Assembly: GCF_020850895.1 (NCBI RefSeq)
Contig: NZ_JADZDS010000022.1
Location: 27,516-91,515, forward strand
DNA from: Thermomonas sp.
GTDB taxonomy: Bacteria > Pseudomonadota > Gammaproteobacteria > Xanthomonadales > Xanthomonadaceae
Direction of reading: 5' to 3'
Length of the DNA: 64,000 nucleotides
Below, one piece after another: positions 55,680 to 64,000 of this stretch. The notes below the pieces were generated by a model. It was not told where the DNA came from and searched no databases. It saw nothing but the letters and a program-made list of their open reading frames with translations. The translations under genes and the position numbers were made by a program. Every line of letters begins with the position of its first letter. Position 1 is the first letter of the stretch.

Positions 55680-56246
55680 ATGGCCCGAATGCAGTCTCCG
55701 CGTTTCCCCAACGGCGACTACCGCGTACTGCTGTGCGTGTGCGGGGGCGTCGCTGCCTACAAATCAGCTGCCCTCGTGCGCCTGCTGCGAGACGCAGGTG
55801 CCAGCGTGCAGGTCGCGATGACCGAAAACGCGCAACGCTTCGTCGGCGTGTCGACTTTCCAGGCACTGTCGCATCGCCCCGTGCGCACAAGCCTGTGGGA
55901 CGTGCAGGCGGAAGCCGGCATGGGGCATCTCGAACTGGCGGCGTGGGCCCAACAGGTGGTCGTGGCACCGGCAACCGCAAACACGATGGCACGGATTGCA
56001 CACGGACTGGCTGATGACCTCGTATCCACCCTGTGCCTTGCCACCGAAGCCCCACTGCTGGTCGCCCCGGCGATGAACCATCGCATGTGGAATCACCCCG
56101 CGACCCAGGCCAACATCGCAACCTTGCTGGGTCGCGGAGTGCGCGTGGTCGGTCCGGAGGAGGGCCCACTGGCCGAAGGCGAATCCGGGCCAGGACGCAT
56201 GGCCGAGCCTGGCGCCATCCTCGCCGCCATCGAGGCCATGGCATGA
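55680..56246 (+). CDS. coaC: Phosphopantothenoylcysteine decarboxylase (CoaC, separate polypeptide)
   Basis: A 188-residue flavoprotein that decarboxylates phosphopantothenoylcysteine in coenzyme A synthesis. It is usually the N-terminal half of CoaBC (about 400 residues). Family motifs are intact: VCGGVAAYKSA for FMN, GHLELAAWAQ with the catalytic His, PAMNHRMW, and GRMAEP near the end for the substrate clamp. The stop TGA overlaps the ATG of coaB (ATGA at 56243-56246), so the two parts are made separately but coupled. The split falls exactly at the domain linker. ATG 55680 or 55689 may start. Confidence 0.92.
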   Translation: MARMQSPRFPNGDYRVLLCVCGGVAAYKSAALVRLLRDAGASVQVAMTENAQRFVGVSTFQALSHRPVRTSLWDVQAEAGMGHLELAAWAQQVVVAPATANTMARIAHGLADDLVSTLCLATEAPLLVAPAMNHRMWNHPATQANIATLLGRGVRVVGPEEGPLAEGESGPGRMAEPGAILAAIEAMA

Positions 56247-56911
56247 ATACGCCACTGGCAGGCTTGCGCATCGTCGTCAACGCAGGCCCGACATTCGAGG
56301 ACATCGATCCGGCGCGCTACCTGGGCAACCGCAGCAGCGGCAAGATGGGCTTCGCCATTGCGGACATCGCGGCACGACGAGGCGCCGAAGTCGTGCTGGT
56401 GGCCGGGCCCGTGCACTTGCCTTCGCCAGCCGCGGTCCTCCGGGTGGACGTGCGCAGCGCGGCACAGATGCACCAAGCGGTGATGGATGCGCTTCCCTGC
56501 GACATCTTTATCGGTGCCGCTGCGGTGGCCGATTTCACTCCGCGCGCCGCCTTGGACCGCAAACTCAAGAAGCAACCCGGCCAAGATGTATTGGTGCTCG
56601 AGTTGATCAAGACCCGGGACATCCTCGCTGAAGTCGCCGCCCACCCCCAGCGACCGACCTTGGTGGTGGGGTTCGCTGCGGAGACGAACGACGTGGCGGC
56701 CTATGCCCGCAGCAAACTCGAACGCAAGGGATTGGACATGATCTGCGCCAATCAGGTCGGGCTTCCTGGCTGCGGGTTCGAAAGCGACGACAACGCGCTG
56801 CTGGTCATCGACGGCAGCGGCGAACGCCCCCTTGGGCCCGCACCCAAGCATGCGCTGGCCGCGTCCCTGCTGGACCTGATTTCCGCACGCCTGCGCAAGG
56901 ACACTGCATGA
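56243..56911 (+). CDS. coaB: Phosphopantothenate-cysteine ligase (CoaB, separate polypeptide)
   Basis: A 222-residue CTP-dependent ligase joining cysteine to phosphopantothenate, normally the C-terminal half of CoaBC. It shows [20 protein letters not shown] followed by GKMGFA, then [19 protein letters not shown] with the conserved Lys, and the closing LLVIDGSG segment. The first CoaB motif usually starts TAGPT and here reads NAGPT. Its ATG overlaps the coaC stop and its own stop overlaps dut (ATGA). All key residues are kept, so the pair should be functional. Translation from 56033 is rejected, as that frame covers coaC. Confidence 0.92.
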   Translation: MNTPLAGLRIVVNAGPTFEDIDPARYLGNRSSGKMGFAIADIAARRGAEVVLVAGPVHLPSPAAVLRVDVRSAAQMHQAVMDALPCDIFIGAAAVADFTPRAALDRKLKKQPGQDVLVLELIKTRDILAEVAAHPQRPTLVVGFAAETNDVAAYARSKLERKGLDMICANQVGLPGCGFESDDNALLVIDGSGERPLGPAPKHALAASLLDLISARLRKDTA

Positions 56912-57369
56912 GCGCGCTTACGGTGCAGGCCAGGGTGCTGGACGCCCGTTACGGGCAGGACTGGCCACTGCCCGCATATGCCACTGACCACAGTGCCGGG
57001 ATGGATCTGCGCGCCGCACTGGACGCGGACCTGGAATTGGCCCCGGGAGCGACCGCACTGGTCCCATCCGGCCTTGCCATCCATATCGGCGATCCCGGCC
57101 TGTGCGCAGTCATCCTGCCCCGCTCGGGTCTTGGGCACAGGCATGGCATCGTCCTGGGCAACGGAACCGGACTGATCGATGCTGACTATCAAGGCCCGCT
57201 CATGGTCAGCCTGTGGAATCGCGGGCAGGAGGCGTTCACCATCCAACCCGGCGACCGGATCGCCCAACTTGTCCTGTTGCCGGTGATTCACGCCGAACTG
57301 CAGGTGGTGGATACTTTCGAGGAGAGTGCGCGCGGGCAGGGTGGCTTCGGCCATACTGGAATTCGCTGA
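56908..57369 (+). CDS. dut: Deoxyuridine triphosphatase
   Basis: Dut hydrolyses dUTP to dUMP, keeping uracil out of DNA. The 153-residue trimeric enzyme (E. coli 151) has all five motifs: [18 protein letters not shown], the uracil-binding [23 protein letters not shown], and [10 protein letters not shown]. Start overlaps the coaB stop (ATGA), so coaC, coaB and dut form one translational chain; algC follows 14 bases later. Confidence 0.98.
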   Translation: MSALTVQARVLDARYGQDWPLPAYATDHSAGMDLRAALDADLELAPGATALVPSGLAIHIGDPGLCAVILPRSGLGHRHGIVLGNGTGLIDADYQGPLMVSLWNRGQEAFTIQPGDRIAQLVLLPVIHAELQVVDTFEESARGQGGFGHTGIR

Positions 57370-57382
57370 AGGGGGAGCGTCC

Positions 57383-59746
57383 ATGGCAGTGTTGGGTCTG
57401 GGTGGCAAACGTGACAAGGATGAGTCCGCTGGTGAAGGTCGACCCAAACTGGAGTTTGACCCGCTGCAGGCGGCGCGGGCATTGCCGTGGCTGGTCGGGC
57501 TGATCTCGGCGCTGGCGCTCTGGTGCCTTGTCACCGGAGGCTTGCGCCTGCGCGATGACAACCGCATCCATGCCCTCGAAGCAGCACGTGACGAAGTCGC
57601 CACGACCATCCGGCGAGGCTTGGACGAGCAGCGTCGCGCCCTTGCCGCGAGGCTGGCGGCGGCGGACGTCAAGGCGGCGTTGGTCCTGGGGGGGGCCCAG
57701 GGAGCAGCCGCACTGCGCAAGGCATGGCCGGGATTGCTCCGCGCCGAGGCTTGGCCGGCGGACTTGGACAGCCTGTATGCCGGCCTGCCGCACAGCGGTT
57801 TCGGCACTCTGGCAGCTGCCGAGGCTGCCCTGTCCACCGGCAAGACAAGCGTGCGGATCGTGCAGAAGGGTGGAACCCATCGACTGGCGATGGCCACACC
57901 TGTTCGCACGACACAAGCGTTGGTGGTCTACGTCGAACTGCCCATGGACAGCTTGAGCAACACGTTCGATACGGTCCAAATGCCGGGCGCCGTTTATTTG
58001 GCCCTGCGCCAGGGCCAGCAGAGTGTGGTTGAAATCGGTGACAAGGACCTCAATCAGTCAGCGGAAGCACTGGCGGTCAAGATCCCCGACAGTGAAATGC
58101 GCATCGTGGCTGCCACGCCGGACGAAACCCAGGTGCCATTCGGCTTGGGCGGTCCGGCGGGAATCGTGCTCGGGCTGGTGCTCACGATGATTGCGGCCGC
58201 GCTGTGGCTGATCCTGCGCCCACGCCTGCTGGCCATGGGCGGGCAGGTCGAGGTGGAAGCCGGCCCGACCCTGGCGGAACTGGAACCCGCGAAACCGGCG
58301 GTGGAGCGCACGCTGACCGAGCGCATCAAGGAAGAACCCAAGCCTGCGAGGGAAAAGGCTCCGGTCGTGATCGACCACCGCATCTTCCGCGCCTACGACA
58401 TCCGCGGGGTCATTGGCCACTCCCTCGACAGCGGTGTGGCCGAATTGATCGGCCAAGCGATCGGATCGAGCATGGCTGAACAAGGACTGGATTCGATCGT
58501 GGTCGGTCGCGACGGCCGCCTGTCGGGACCGGAACTGATGCAGGGCCTGATCTCCGGCCTGCGCAAGGCCGGACGCAACGTGATCGACATCGGCATGGTG
58601 CCGACCCCGGTCGTGTATTTCGGCTGTTACCACCTGCGTACGGGTTGTGGCGTGGCGATTACGGGCAGCCACAATCCACCCGACTACAACGGTTTCAAGA
58701 TCGTGGTTGGTGGCGAAACCCTCGCCGGGGCCGCGATCAAGGACCTGCATGCTCGGATCGCCGAGGATCGGCTGCTGGAAGCGCAGGCCCCGGGAACGCT
58801 CGTCGAACGAGACATCAGCCACGACTACGTGCAGCGCATCGCCGGCGATGTCCAGATCGGCGAGCGCCTGAAAGTCGTGGTCGACGCCGGCAATGGGGTG
58901 GCCGGAGAGATCGGCCCGCAAGTCCTGTCCGCGCTTGGCGCCGACGTCACGCCGTTGTTCTGCGACATCGACGGCGATTTCCCCAACCACCATCCGGATC
59001 CCAGCGAACCACGCAACCTCGAGGCGCTGATCCAGATGGTCCAGAGACTCGATGCGGACATCGGCTTGGCATTCGATGGCGATGGCGACCGCCTCGGCGT
59101 CGTCACCAAGTCCGGCAAGATCATCTACCCGGATCGGTTGCTGATGCTGTTCGCGGCCGACGTGCTGGAGCGCAACCCGGGCGCGGTGATCGTCTACGAC
59201 GTCAAGTGCACTGCGCGCCTGTCGACCCAGATCCTGCGTCACGGCGGCAGCCCGATGATGTGGAAGACCGGGCACTCGCTGATCAAGTCCAAGATGCGCG
59301 AGACCGATGCCGCGCTCGCCGGCGAAATGAGTGGTCACTTCTTCTTCGCAGAGCGCTGGTACGGATTCGACGACGGCATCTACGCTGCGGCGAGGCTGCT
59401 CGAGATCCTCGACGTGCAGGGCCAGCCGGCCGAAGACGTGTTCGCCGCTCTGCCTGATGGGATTTCGACCCCCGAGATCAAGGTCGAATTGCCGGATGAG
59501 ACGGACCCCCACGAATTCGTCGACCGCCTGCGCATTTCAGCCACGTTCGAAGGTGGCCGCCTGACCAGCCTCGACGGCGTGCGCGTGGATTGGCCGGATG
59601 GCTGGGGGCTGGTGCGCGCGTCCAACACCACCCCGGTGCTGGTCATGCGCTTCGACGCCGACAGCAACGAAGCCATGGCGCGCATCCAGCGGGTGTTCTC
59701 GAGCAACATGCTGGCACTGGAACCGGACCTGCAGCTGCCGTTCTGA
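57383..59746 (+). CDS. algC: Phosphomannomutase/phosphoglucomutase with membrane sensor-like N-terminus
   Basis: A 787-residue protein. The C-terminal 460 residues form the four-domain mutase: ITGSHNPPDYNGF with phosphoserine near residue 427, AFDGDGDRLGVV for Mg, and GEMSGHFFF for the sugar. It supplies mannose 1-phosphate and glucose 1-phosphate for LPS and exopolysaccharide. The N-terminal 320 residues add two membrane helices (about 34-54 and 258-279) around a predicted periplasmic region, absent from Pseudomonas AlgC (463 residues) but known in Xanthomonad relatives. ATG 57383 with GGGGAG before it is the start; earlier residues belong to the dut overlap. Confidence 0.94.
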   Translation: MAVLGLGGKRDKDESAGEGRPKLEFDPLQAARALPWLVGLISALALWCLVTGGLRLRDDNRIHALEAARDEVATTIRRGLDEQRRALAARLAAADVKAALVLGGAQGAAALRKAWPGLLRAEAWPADLDSLYAGLPHSGFGTLAAAEAALSTGKTSVRIVQKGGTHRLAMATPVRTTQALVVYVELPMDSLSNTFDTVQMPGAVYLALRQGQQSVVEIGDKDLNQSAEALAVKIPDSEMRIVAATPDETQVPFGLGGPAGIVLGLVLTMIAAALWLILRPRLLAMGGQVEVEAGPTLAELEPAKPAVERTLTERIKEEPKPAREKAPVVIDHRIFRAYDIRGVIGHSLDSGVAELIGQAIGSSMAEQGLDSIVVGRDGRLSGPELMQGLISGLRKAGRNVIDIGMVPTPVVYFGCYHLRTGCGVAITGSHNPPDYNGFKIVVGGETLAGAAIKDLHARIAEDRLLEAQAPGTLVERDISHDYVQRIAGDVQIGERLKVVVDAGNGVAGEIGPQVLSALGADVTPLFCDIDGDFPNHHPDPSEPRNLEALIQMVQRLDADIGLAFDGDGDRLGVVTKSGKIIYPDRLLMLFAADVLERNPGAVIVYDVKCTARLSTQILRHGGSPMMWKTGHSLIKSKMRETDAALAGEMSGHFFFAERWYGFDDGIYAAARLLEILDVQGQPAEDVFAALPDGISTPEIKVELPDETDPHEFVDRLRISATFEGGRLTSLDGVRVDWPDGWGLVRASNTTPVLVMRFDADSNEAMARIQRVFSSNMLALEPDLQLPF

Positions 59747-59777
59747 GACGTTCGCGGGGACGTGCCCGGCCTCGGCT

Positions 59778-60494
59778 TCAATGGGTCGCCGGCACTGGCG
59801 CGGAAGGCGCCGGTGAAGCGGATGCAGCCGCGCCCTGGGTGGCACCGGCATCGGTTTCCATGCGGGTTTCCCGATACCGTTGCAAGGAATCCTGCATCTC
59901 GGTTTCCAACGCGGCCCGTTCGGACAATTGATTGCGCAGGATCTGCTGCTGCCGCAGCAGTTCGGAGTGCTGTCCTCGGATGGTGCTGGTCAGTCCCTGC
60001 GGCACAGGTGCATTGGCCAGTTCCTTGTCCCCTGCCTGCTGCAACAGCGAAAGCAGGCTCAGGCGAAGATTGGAAACCCCCAGCTGACTGGACTTGATTG
60101 CCTCATCCAGGAGCCCGGTCCGCTCGCCATAGGCTTGCCGAAGCTCTTCCTCGCTGCGGTAGGACTCGACCATCGCCAAGTCGCGCCGGCGCTGCGCGGC
60201 CTGCGCATCGGCCTGCAACTGCGCCGCCCTGACCGCCGCCGCGGCCGCAATGCGTTCGTCAGCCGTCAGTGCGCGCCCGACCGAACCCGTTTCCAGCCCG
60301 GTCCGCGCACTGAACTCCGTGCGTGCCGAATTGGCTGCAGACGCAGGCAGCGCATCCCCACAGACTCGCCTTCCACCCTCGTCCCAGCAATAGATCCGCT
60401 TCTGGGCTGGCGGCTGGCTTTGGGCCATGGCGGCGCCGCTTCCGGCCACAGCCAGGGCCGCAAGTAACGCGATGGTGCGGCCAGGTATCGACAT
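59778..60494 (-). CDS. DUF4124-like exported coiled-coil protein
   Basis: A 238-residue secreted protein. A signal peptide (about 1-25, cut after AMA) precedes KRIYCWDEGGRRVCGDALP, a DUF4124-like segment (usual form IYRWxDExGxxxFSD). Residues 75-205 are helical with heptad character, and the C-terminal tail is Ala/Ser/Pro-rich. Function is unknown. GGAGG six bases before the ATG at 60494 fixes the start. It is on the same strand 27 bases downstream of pyrE. Confidence 0.8.
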   Translation of the reverse strand: MSIPGRTIALLAALAVAGSGAAMAQSQPPAQKRIYCWDEGGRRVCGDALPASAANSARTEFSARTGLETGSVGRALTADERIAAAAAVRAAQLQADAQAAQRRRDLAMVESYRSEEELRQAYGERTGLLDEAIKSSQLGVSNLRLSLLSLLQQAGDKELANAPVPQGLTSTIRGQHSELLRQQQILRNQLSERAALETEMQDSLQRYRETRMETDAGATQGAAASASPAPSAPVPATH

Positions 60495-60521
60495 TGCAAC
60501 CTCCTCCACGCGGCAGACGGT

Positions 60522-61175
60522 TCAACCCACGCCATAGTGCGTGCGGTAGGCGGACAGGGCGTCGCGATGGCCATCAAGTTCGCCGTTTTCCGCTGCGAAC
60601 GCAAGCAGGTCGTCCAGGCCGGCCACCGCAATCACCGGGATCCCGTGTTCCCGCGACACCGATTGCGCGGCTGATTCGGCGGCCCCCTCGTGCACGCGTT
60701 CCTGTCGGTCCAGTGCGATGACGATACCTGTTGCCTTGCCGCCGGCCTCGGCGATGATCGAGAGCGATTCACGGATCGCCGTACCCGCGGTAATGACGTC
60801 GTCCACGATCAGCACATTGCGACCGGAAAGCCCGGCACCAATCAGGCTTCCACCCTCGCCATGGTCCTTGGCCTCCTTGCGATTGAATGCCAGCGGCAGG
60901 TCGCGGCCGCGACGGGCGAACTCGCAGGCCAGTGCCGTGGCCAGTGGAATCCCCTTGTAGGCCGGGCCGAACAGCAAATCGAATTCCAGTTTCGCGGCGT
61001 CCACTGCATCCGCATAGCAGGCGGCGAGTCCTGCCAGCACCGCGCCCGAATCGAAGCGACCGGCGTTGAAGAAATACGGGCTGACGCGCCCCGATTTCAG
61101 CGTGAACTGGCCGAATCGCAGTGCATCGGCTGCCAGCGCGAGCTGCAGGAAGCGGCGGCGGTGGTCGGCTGTCAT
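60522..61175 (-). CDS. pyrE: Orotate phosphoribosyltransferase
   Basis: PyrE makes orotidine 5'-monophosphate from orotate and PRPP. The 217-residue protein (E. coli 213) contains GQFTLKSGRVSPYFFNAG, the catalytic-loop RKEAKDHGEGG, and the PRPP-binding VLIVDDVITAGTAIRES. Start MTADHRR at 61175 matches family N-termini. It is divergent from xth across a 137-base region, and its upstream location beside the coaBC-dut-algC block follows the common radC-coaBC-dut-algC-pyrE order. Confidence 0.97.
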   Translation of the reverse strand: MTADHRRRFLQLALAADALRFGQFTLKSGRVSPYFFNAGRFDSGAVLAGLAACYADAVDAAKLEFDLLFGPAYKGIPLATALACEFARRGRDLPLAFNRKEAKDHGEGGSLIGAGLSGRNVLIVDDVITAGTAIRESLSIIAEAGGKATGIVIALDRQERVHEGAAESAAQSVSREHGIPVIAVAGLDDLLAFAAENGELDGHRDALSAYRTHYGVG

Positions 61176-61312
61176 CGGGTTGTCGGCATCATGCAGGGGC
61201 GTGGGTGCAAGCGTAGCGCATGCCTCCCCACAGTTGCGCTTATGCTTGTGAACTCCGGGCGATCGCAAGATTGCCGTTTTTCATCCCCCGCCACGGATCC
61301 CCGCCCTGCCCC

Positions 61313-62113
61313 ATGCGCATCCTCAGCTTTAACGCCAATGGCCTGCGTTCGGCCGCCAGCAAGGGGGTTTTCGACTGGTTCGTCGCGCAGGACATCGACG
61401 TACTGTGCGTGCAGGAGACCAAGGCGCAGGAATCCCAGTTGGACGATGCGGTATTCCGTCCATCCGGCTACCGGCGCTGGTGCAAGGATGCGCAGAAAAA
61501 GGGCTACAGCGGGGTGGCGATCTACAGCCGGCGGGAACCGGACGAGGTGCGCACCGCGCTGGGCTGGGCGCCGTTCGATGACGAAGGGCGCTACCTCGAG
61601 GCACGCTTCGGCAAGCTGTCGGTGGTCAGCTTCTACATTCCGTCCGGCAGCTCCGGTGAGGAGCGGCAAGGCTTCAAGGAAGAGGTGCTGGCCTGGTTGA
61701 AACCGATCATGGACGGCTGGCTGGCCAGCGGCCGTGAGTACGTGTTGTGCGGTGATTGGAACATCGTGCGGGCGAAGAACGACATCAGGAATTGGACCGG
61801 CAACCAGAAGAACTCCGGCTGCCTGCCGCACGAGCGTGCCTGGCTCAGTGGCTTGATTGCCGATGATTGCCACGACGGCTTGATCACGCCGCCGGCGCAT
61901 GGCTGGAAGGACGCCTTCCGGGTCGCCAAGCCGGACGCGGTGGAGTATTCGTGGTGGTCGCAGCGCGGTGGCGCGCGCGCCAACAACGTCGGCTGGCGGA
62001 TCGATTACCAAATTTGCACGCCGGGGATCGCCGCCGGCATCCGCCACGCCGAAATCTTCCCGGAACCGAAGTTTTCCGACCACGCCCCCTTGCTGGTGGA
62101 GTACGCCGATTGA
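61313..62113 (+). CDS. xth: Exodeoxyribonuclease III (AP endonuclease)
   Basis: ExoIII cuts abasic sites and removes 3' blocks in base excision repair. The 266-residue protein (E. coli 268) shows FNANGLRSAA at the start, the metal-binding LCVQETKAQE, GDWNIV (catalytic Asp and Asn), and the closing SDHAPLLVEY. ATG 61313 starts the conserved domain; the frame upstream lacks family sequence. It is coupled to the transporter gene by a TTGA overlap. Confidence 0.96.
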   Translation: MRILSFNANGLRSAASKGVFDWFVAQDIDVLCVQETKAQESQLDDAVFRPSGYRRWCKDAQKKGYSGVAIYSRREPDEVRTALGWAPFDDEGRYLEARFGKLSVVSFYIPSGSSGEERQGFKEEVLAWLKPIMDGWLASGREYVLCGDWNIVRAKNDIRNWTGNQKNSGCLPHERAWLSGLIADDCHDGLITPPAHGWKDAFRVAKPDAVEYSWWSQRGGARANNVGWRIDYQICTPGIAAGIRHAEIFPEPKFSDHAPLLVEYAD

Positions 62114-63414
62114 ACACCGCGTCCAAGCCGAACAAGCCCTCCGTCTGGCAGTCCTTCCGCCAGCCAGCCGCCGGTACCATGTTCTTCTTCGGGTTCTCCT
62201 CCGGTCTGCCATTCCTTCTGGTTGCCGGAACGCTCGCGTTCTGGCTGAAGGACAACCACATCGTGCTGAAGGACATCACGATGATCGCCAGCGCCGGCAT
62301 GCTGTATGCCTTCAAGTTTGTGTGGGCGCCGCTGCTTGATCATTGGCGATTGCCGGTGTTCGCGCGGATGGGGCGTCGCCGCGGCTGGCTGCTGATGGCG
62401 CAGCTTGGGGTGATCGTGAGCCTGTTGGCGATGGCGGCGATCACGCCGACACAACTGGGCATGTTCATCGCGGCAACGCTCGGGGTGGCGTTTTTCGGTG
62501 CCACTCAGGACATCGCCGTGGATGCCTACCGCATCGAGATCGCCCCGGTGGACGCGCAGGGTGCGCTGGTGGCGACCTACTCGCTGGGCTATCGCATCGG
62601 TTTGATCGTGGCCGGCGCGTTTGCCGCGATCATGGCCGACCACATCGCCTGGTCCTTGGTCTACGTGGCGATGGCGACCGCCATGCTGATCCCGCTGGTT
62701 GCCAACCTGATGGCGCGTGAGCCGGAGGTCCAACTCGGAAAACGCCACCCGCGCTGGCGCGATGCGATGGTGGGCGCGGTGGTGGATCCTTTCGCGGACT
62801 TCTTCCGCCGTTTCGGTTGGGTGTTGGCGTTGACCGTGCTCGCCTACATCCTGCTGTTCAAGGTGCCGGAGCAGGCCACCATTGGCGGCATCATGAGCCC
62901 GTTCTACATCGACCAGGGCTTCACCAAGACCCAGATTGGCACGATCACCAAGCTGTGGGGCGTGTGGGTCGGCATCCTTGGCGTGTTCTGCGGCGGTGCC
63001 TTGGTGACCCGGATGGGCGCGTGGAAGTCGCTGGGCCTGATGATGCTGGTCTGCGGCAGCTGCAACCTGCTGTATCTGTTGCTGATGGTGCACAAGGGCG
63101 ATCTGGTGATACTTACCGCGGTGATTTCGGCAGAGAACTTCACCCTCGGCATGCTCGGGCCGCCGACGGTGGCCTTCCTGTCGGCGCTGGTCAATCCGAA
63201 GCACACCGCCACCCAATACGCCCTGCTCAGTTCGCTGGTGAACCTGCCGGGCAAGGTCCTTGGCTTCTTCGCCGGCGGGATCGTCATGGCGACCGGCTAT
63301 GGCATGTATTTCGTCATCACCGTGCTGGCCCTGATCCCGGCGGCACTGCTGTACGTGTGGCTGACCCCGAAGCTGCGCGCGCGGGTCTTCGATCCGGCGG
63401 CTCAGGCCGGATAA
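62110..63414 (+). CDS. ampG: AmpG-like MFS muropeptide transporter
   Basis: A 434-residue protein with 12 hydrophobic segments of the AmpG/MFS family, which imports GlcNAc-anhydroMurNAc muropeptides for cell-wall recycling. Family segments seen are [34 protein letters not shown] and [13 protein letters not shown]. The start is inferred to be TTG at 62110, inside the xth stop (TTGA), because GGTGGAG precedes it at about ten bases and the residues before the first helix fit family length. anmK, which acts on anhydroMurNAc, follows in the opposite direction with a 13-base overlap. Confidence 0.9.
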   Translation: MNTASKPNKPSVWQSFRQPAAGTMFFFGFSSGLPFLLVAGTLAFWLKDNHIVLKDITMIASAGMLYAFKFVWAPLLDHWRLPVFARMGRRRGWLLMAQLGVIVSLLAMAAITPTQLGMFIAATLGVAFFGATQDIAVDAYRIEIAPVDAQGALVATYSLGYRIGLIVAGAFAAIMADHIAWSLVYVAMATAMLIPLVANLMAREPEVQLGKRHPRWRDAMVGAVVDPFADFFRRFGWVLALTVLAYILLFKVPEQATIGGIMSPFYIDQGFTKTQIGTITKLWGVWVGILGVFCGGALVTRMGAWKSLGLMMLVCGSCNLLYLLLMVHKGDLVILTAVISAENFTLGMLGPPTVAFLSALVNPKHTATQYALLSSLVNLPGKVLGFFAGGIVMATGYGMYFVITVLALIPAALLYVWLTPKLRARVFDPAAQAG

Positions 63415-64000
63415 AGCGCGCCCAGCACCCGTAGCCCGGCCGCGCCGGTCACCGCCGGCAGGTTGCCGGGCCGGCCAGCCAGATATTCGCGGGCCAGCCA
63501 GGCGAAGGCCATTGCTTCGACGAAATCGGGATCCAGCCCGTGTGGTGTCGTGGTGTCGACAGTCACCTCAGGCATTGCCTTGGCCAATGCCGCCATCAGC
63601 ACCGGGTTGTGCACGCCGCCACCGCAGGCGATGACGCGCTGCGTCTGCGGCTGGCCGGTGCGCAAGGCATCAGCCACGCTGCGCACAGTCAGCGCCAGCA
63701 GGGTTGCCTGCACGTCGGCGGGAGTCTCCTCGCCGCTCAGGGCGGCCTCCACCCAGTCCAGATGGAACTGGTCGCGGCCGGTCGACTTTGGCGGCGGCTG
63801 CGCAAACCACGGTTCGTCCAGCAGGCGCGCCAGCAGCGCGGCATCGACTTCCCCGGTGGCCGCGAACGCGCCACCCTCGTCAAAGCCCTGTCCGGTATGG
63901 CGCAGGCACCAGGCGTCCATCAGGCCATTGGCCGGGCCGGTATCGAAACCGCGCACCACGCCCTGCGCGGGCAGCAGGGTGAAATTGGCGATCCCGCCAA
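63402..64000 (-). CDS. anmK: Anhydro-N-acetylmuramic acid kinase (3' part; cut by the window end)
   Basis: The C-terminal part of AnmK, about 199 residues, continues past the right edge. AnmK cleaves and phosphorylates anhydroMurNAc in peptidoglycan recycling. Visible blocks are [10 protein letters not shown] and [16 protein letters not shown] near the edge, RDQFHLDW, and the later [16 protein letters not shown] and [18 protein letters not shown], all typical. The last codons overlap the end of ampG by 13 bases. The pair joins uptake and first processing of cell-wall fragments. Confidence 0.95.
   Translation of the reverse strand, partial: GGIANFTLLPAQGVVRGFDTGPANGLMDAWCLRHTGQGFDEGGAFAATGEVDAALLARLLDEPWFAQPPPKSTGRDQFHLDWVEAALSGEETPADVQATLLALTVRSVADALRTGQPQTQRVIACGGGVHNPVLMAALAKAMPEVTVDTTTPHGLDPDFVEAMAFAWLAREYLAGRPGNLPAVTGAAGLRVLGALYPA

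Noticed and set aside
55680..56911. coaBC as a pseudogene broken by a frameshift
   Set aside because: Both halves keep every motif, the break is exactly at the linker, and an ATGA overlap supplies a start codon. A split functional pair fits better, though a sequencing error cannot be excluded.

Overview
The window is a 64 kb piece of a GC-rich (roughly two thirds G+C by eye) gammaproteobacterial chromosome. Gene content and order point to the Xanthomonadaceae/Lysobacteraceae (Lysobacter, Xanthomonas, Stenotrophomonas and relatives). Pointers are the protein-methyltransferase/TolC pair, the TIGR02449-ZapA-6S RNA-cycloligase block, coaBC-dut-algC with a membrane-extended AlgC, divergent speE/speA, a LysR gene facing aceB-aceA, REP-type repeats with a RAYT transposase, and a Xanthomonad-type RiPP cassette. 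No family assignment was checked by a search; all rest on reading the translations. The genes are tightly packed, no gene-free stretch exceeds about 220 bases, and no tRNA, rRNA, CRISPR array, prophage or plasmid gene was seen.

Layout. 0-12.6 kb: Ycf46-like AAA ATPase, glnE, an ELM1-family protein, a RutE-like nitroreductase, YceI lipoprotein, pirin, a small zinc-finger protein, then an envelope glycan block (GT4 glycosyltransferase, O-antigen-ligase-like protein, lpxL, waaA). 12.6-18.9 kb: a REP pair, tolC and its methyltransferase neighbour, a TetR regulator, a RAYT element with terminal inverted repeats, rpiA, EVE-domain protein, 5-formyl-THF cyclo-ligase, 6S RNA, zapA and its coiled-coil neighbour. 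18.9-32.6 kb: a PAS-GGDEF-EAL protein, ygfB-pepP, pepQ, PilZ and DUF1631 proteins, hemW, rdgB, rph, yicC, gmk, LysR. 32.7-35.7 kb: the glyoxylate shunt (aceB, aceA).

35.8-41.1 kb is the most interesting part. A cNMP-binding GGDEF protein is translationally coupled to a class III nucleotide cyclase with a TPR tail. The cyclase gene overlaps, tail to tail, a 104-residue NHLP-like precursor peptide gene, which in turn faces a SagB-like dehydrogenase gene. This looks like a RiPP (modified peptide) cassette whose cyclase also belongs to a cyclic-nucleotide to c-di-GMP signalling pair.

41.1-54.8 kb: comM, ubiK, a PII protein, a PAP2-like protein lacking two motif residues, two more diguanylate cyclases, speE/speA, an SDR, an isoprenylcysteine-methyltransferase-like protein, a SPOR protein and argS. 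Two copies of a 94-bp structured repeat lie here. 54.9-64 kb: radC, coaC and coaB as two separate overlapping genes, dut, algC, a DUF4124-like protein, pyrE, xth, an AmpG-like transporter and the 3' part of anmK, cut by the window end. c-di-GMP is a recurring theme: four GGDEF proteins and one PilZ protein. Envelope assembly is another: lpxL, waaA, algC, ampG, anmK and tolC.
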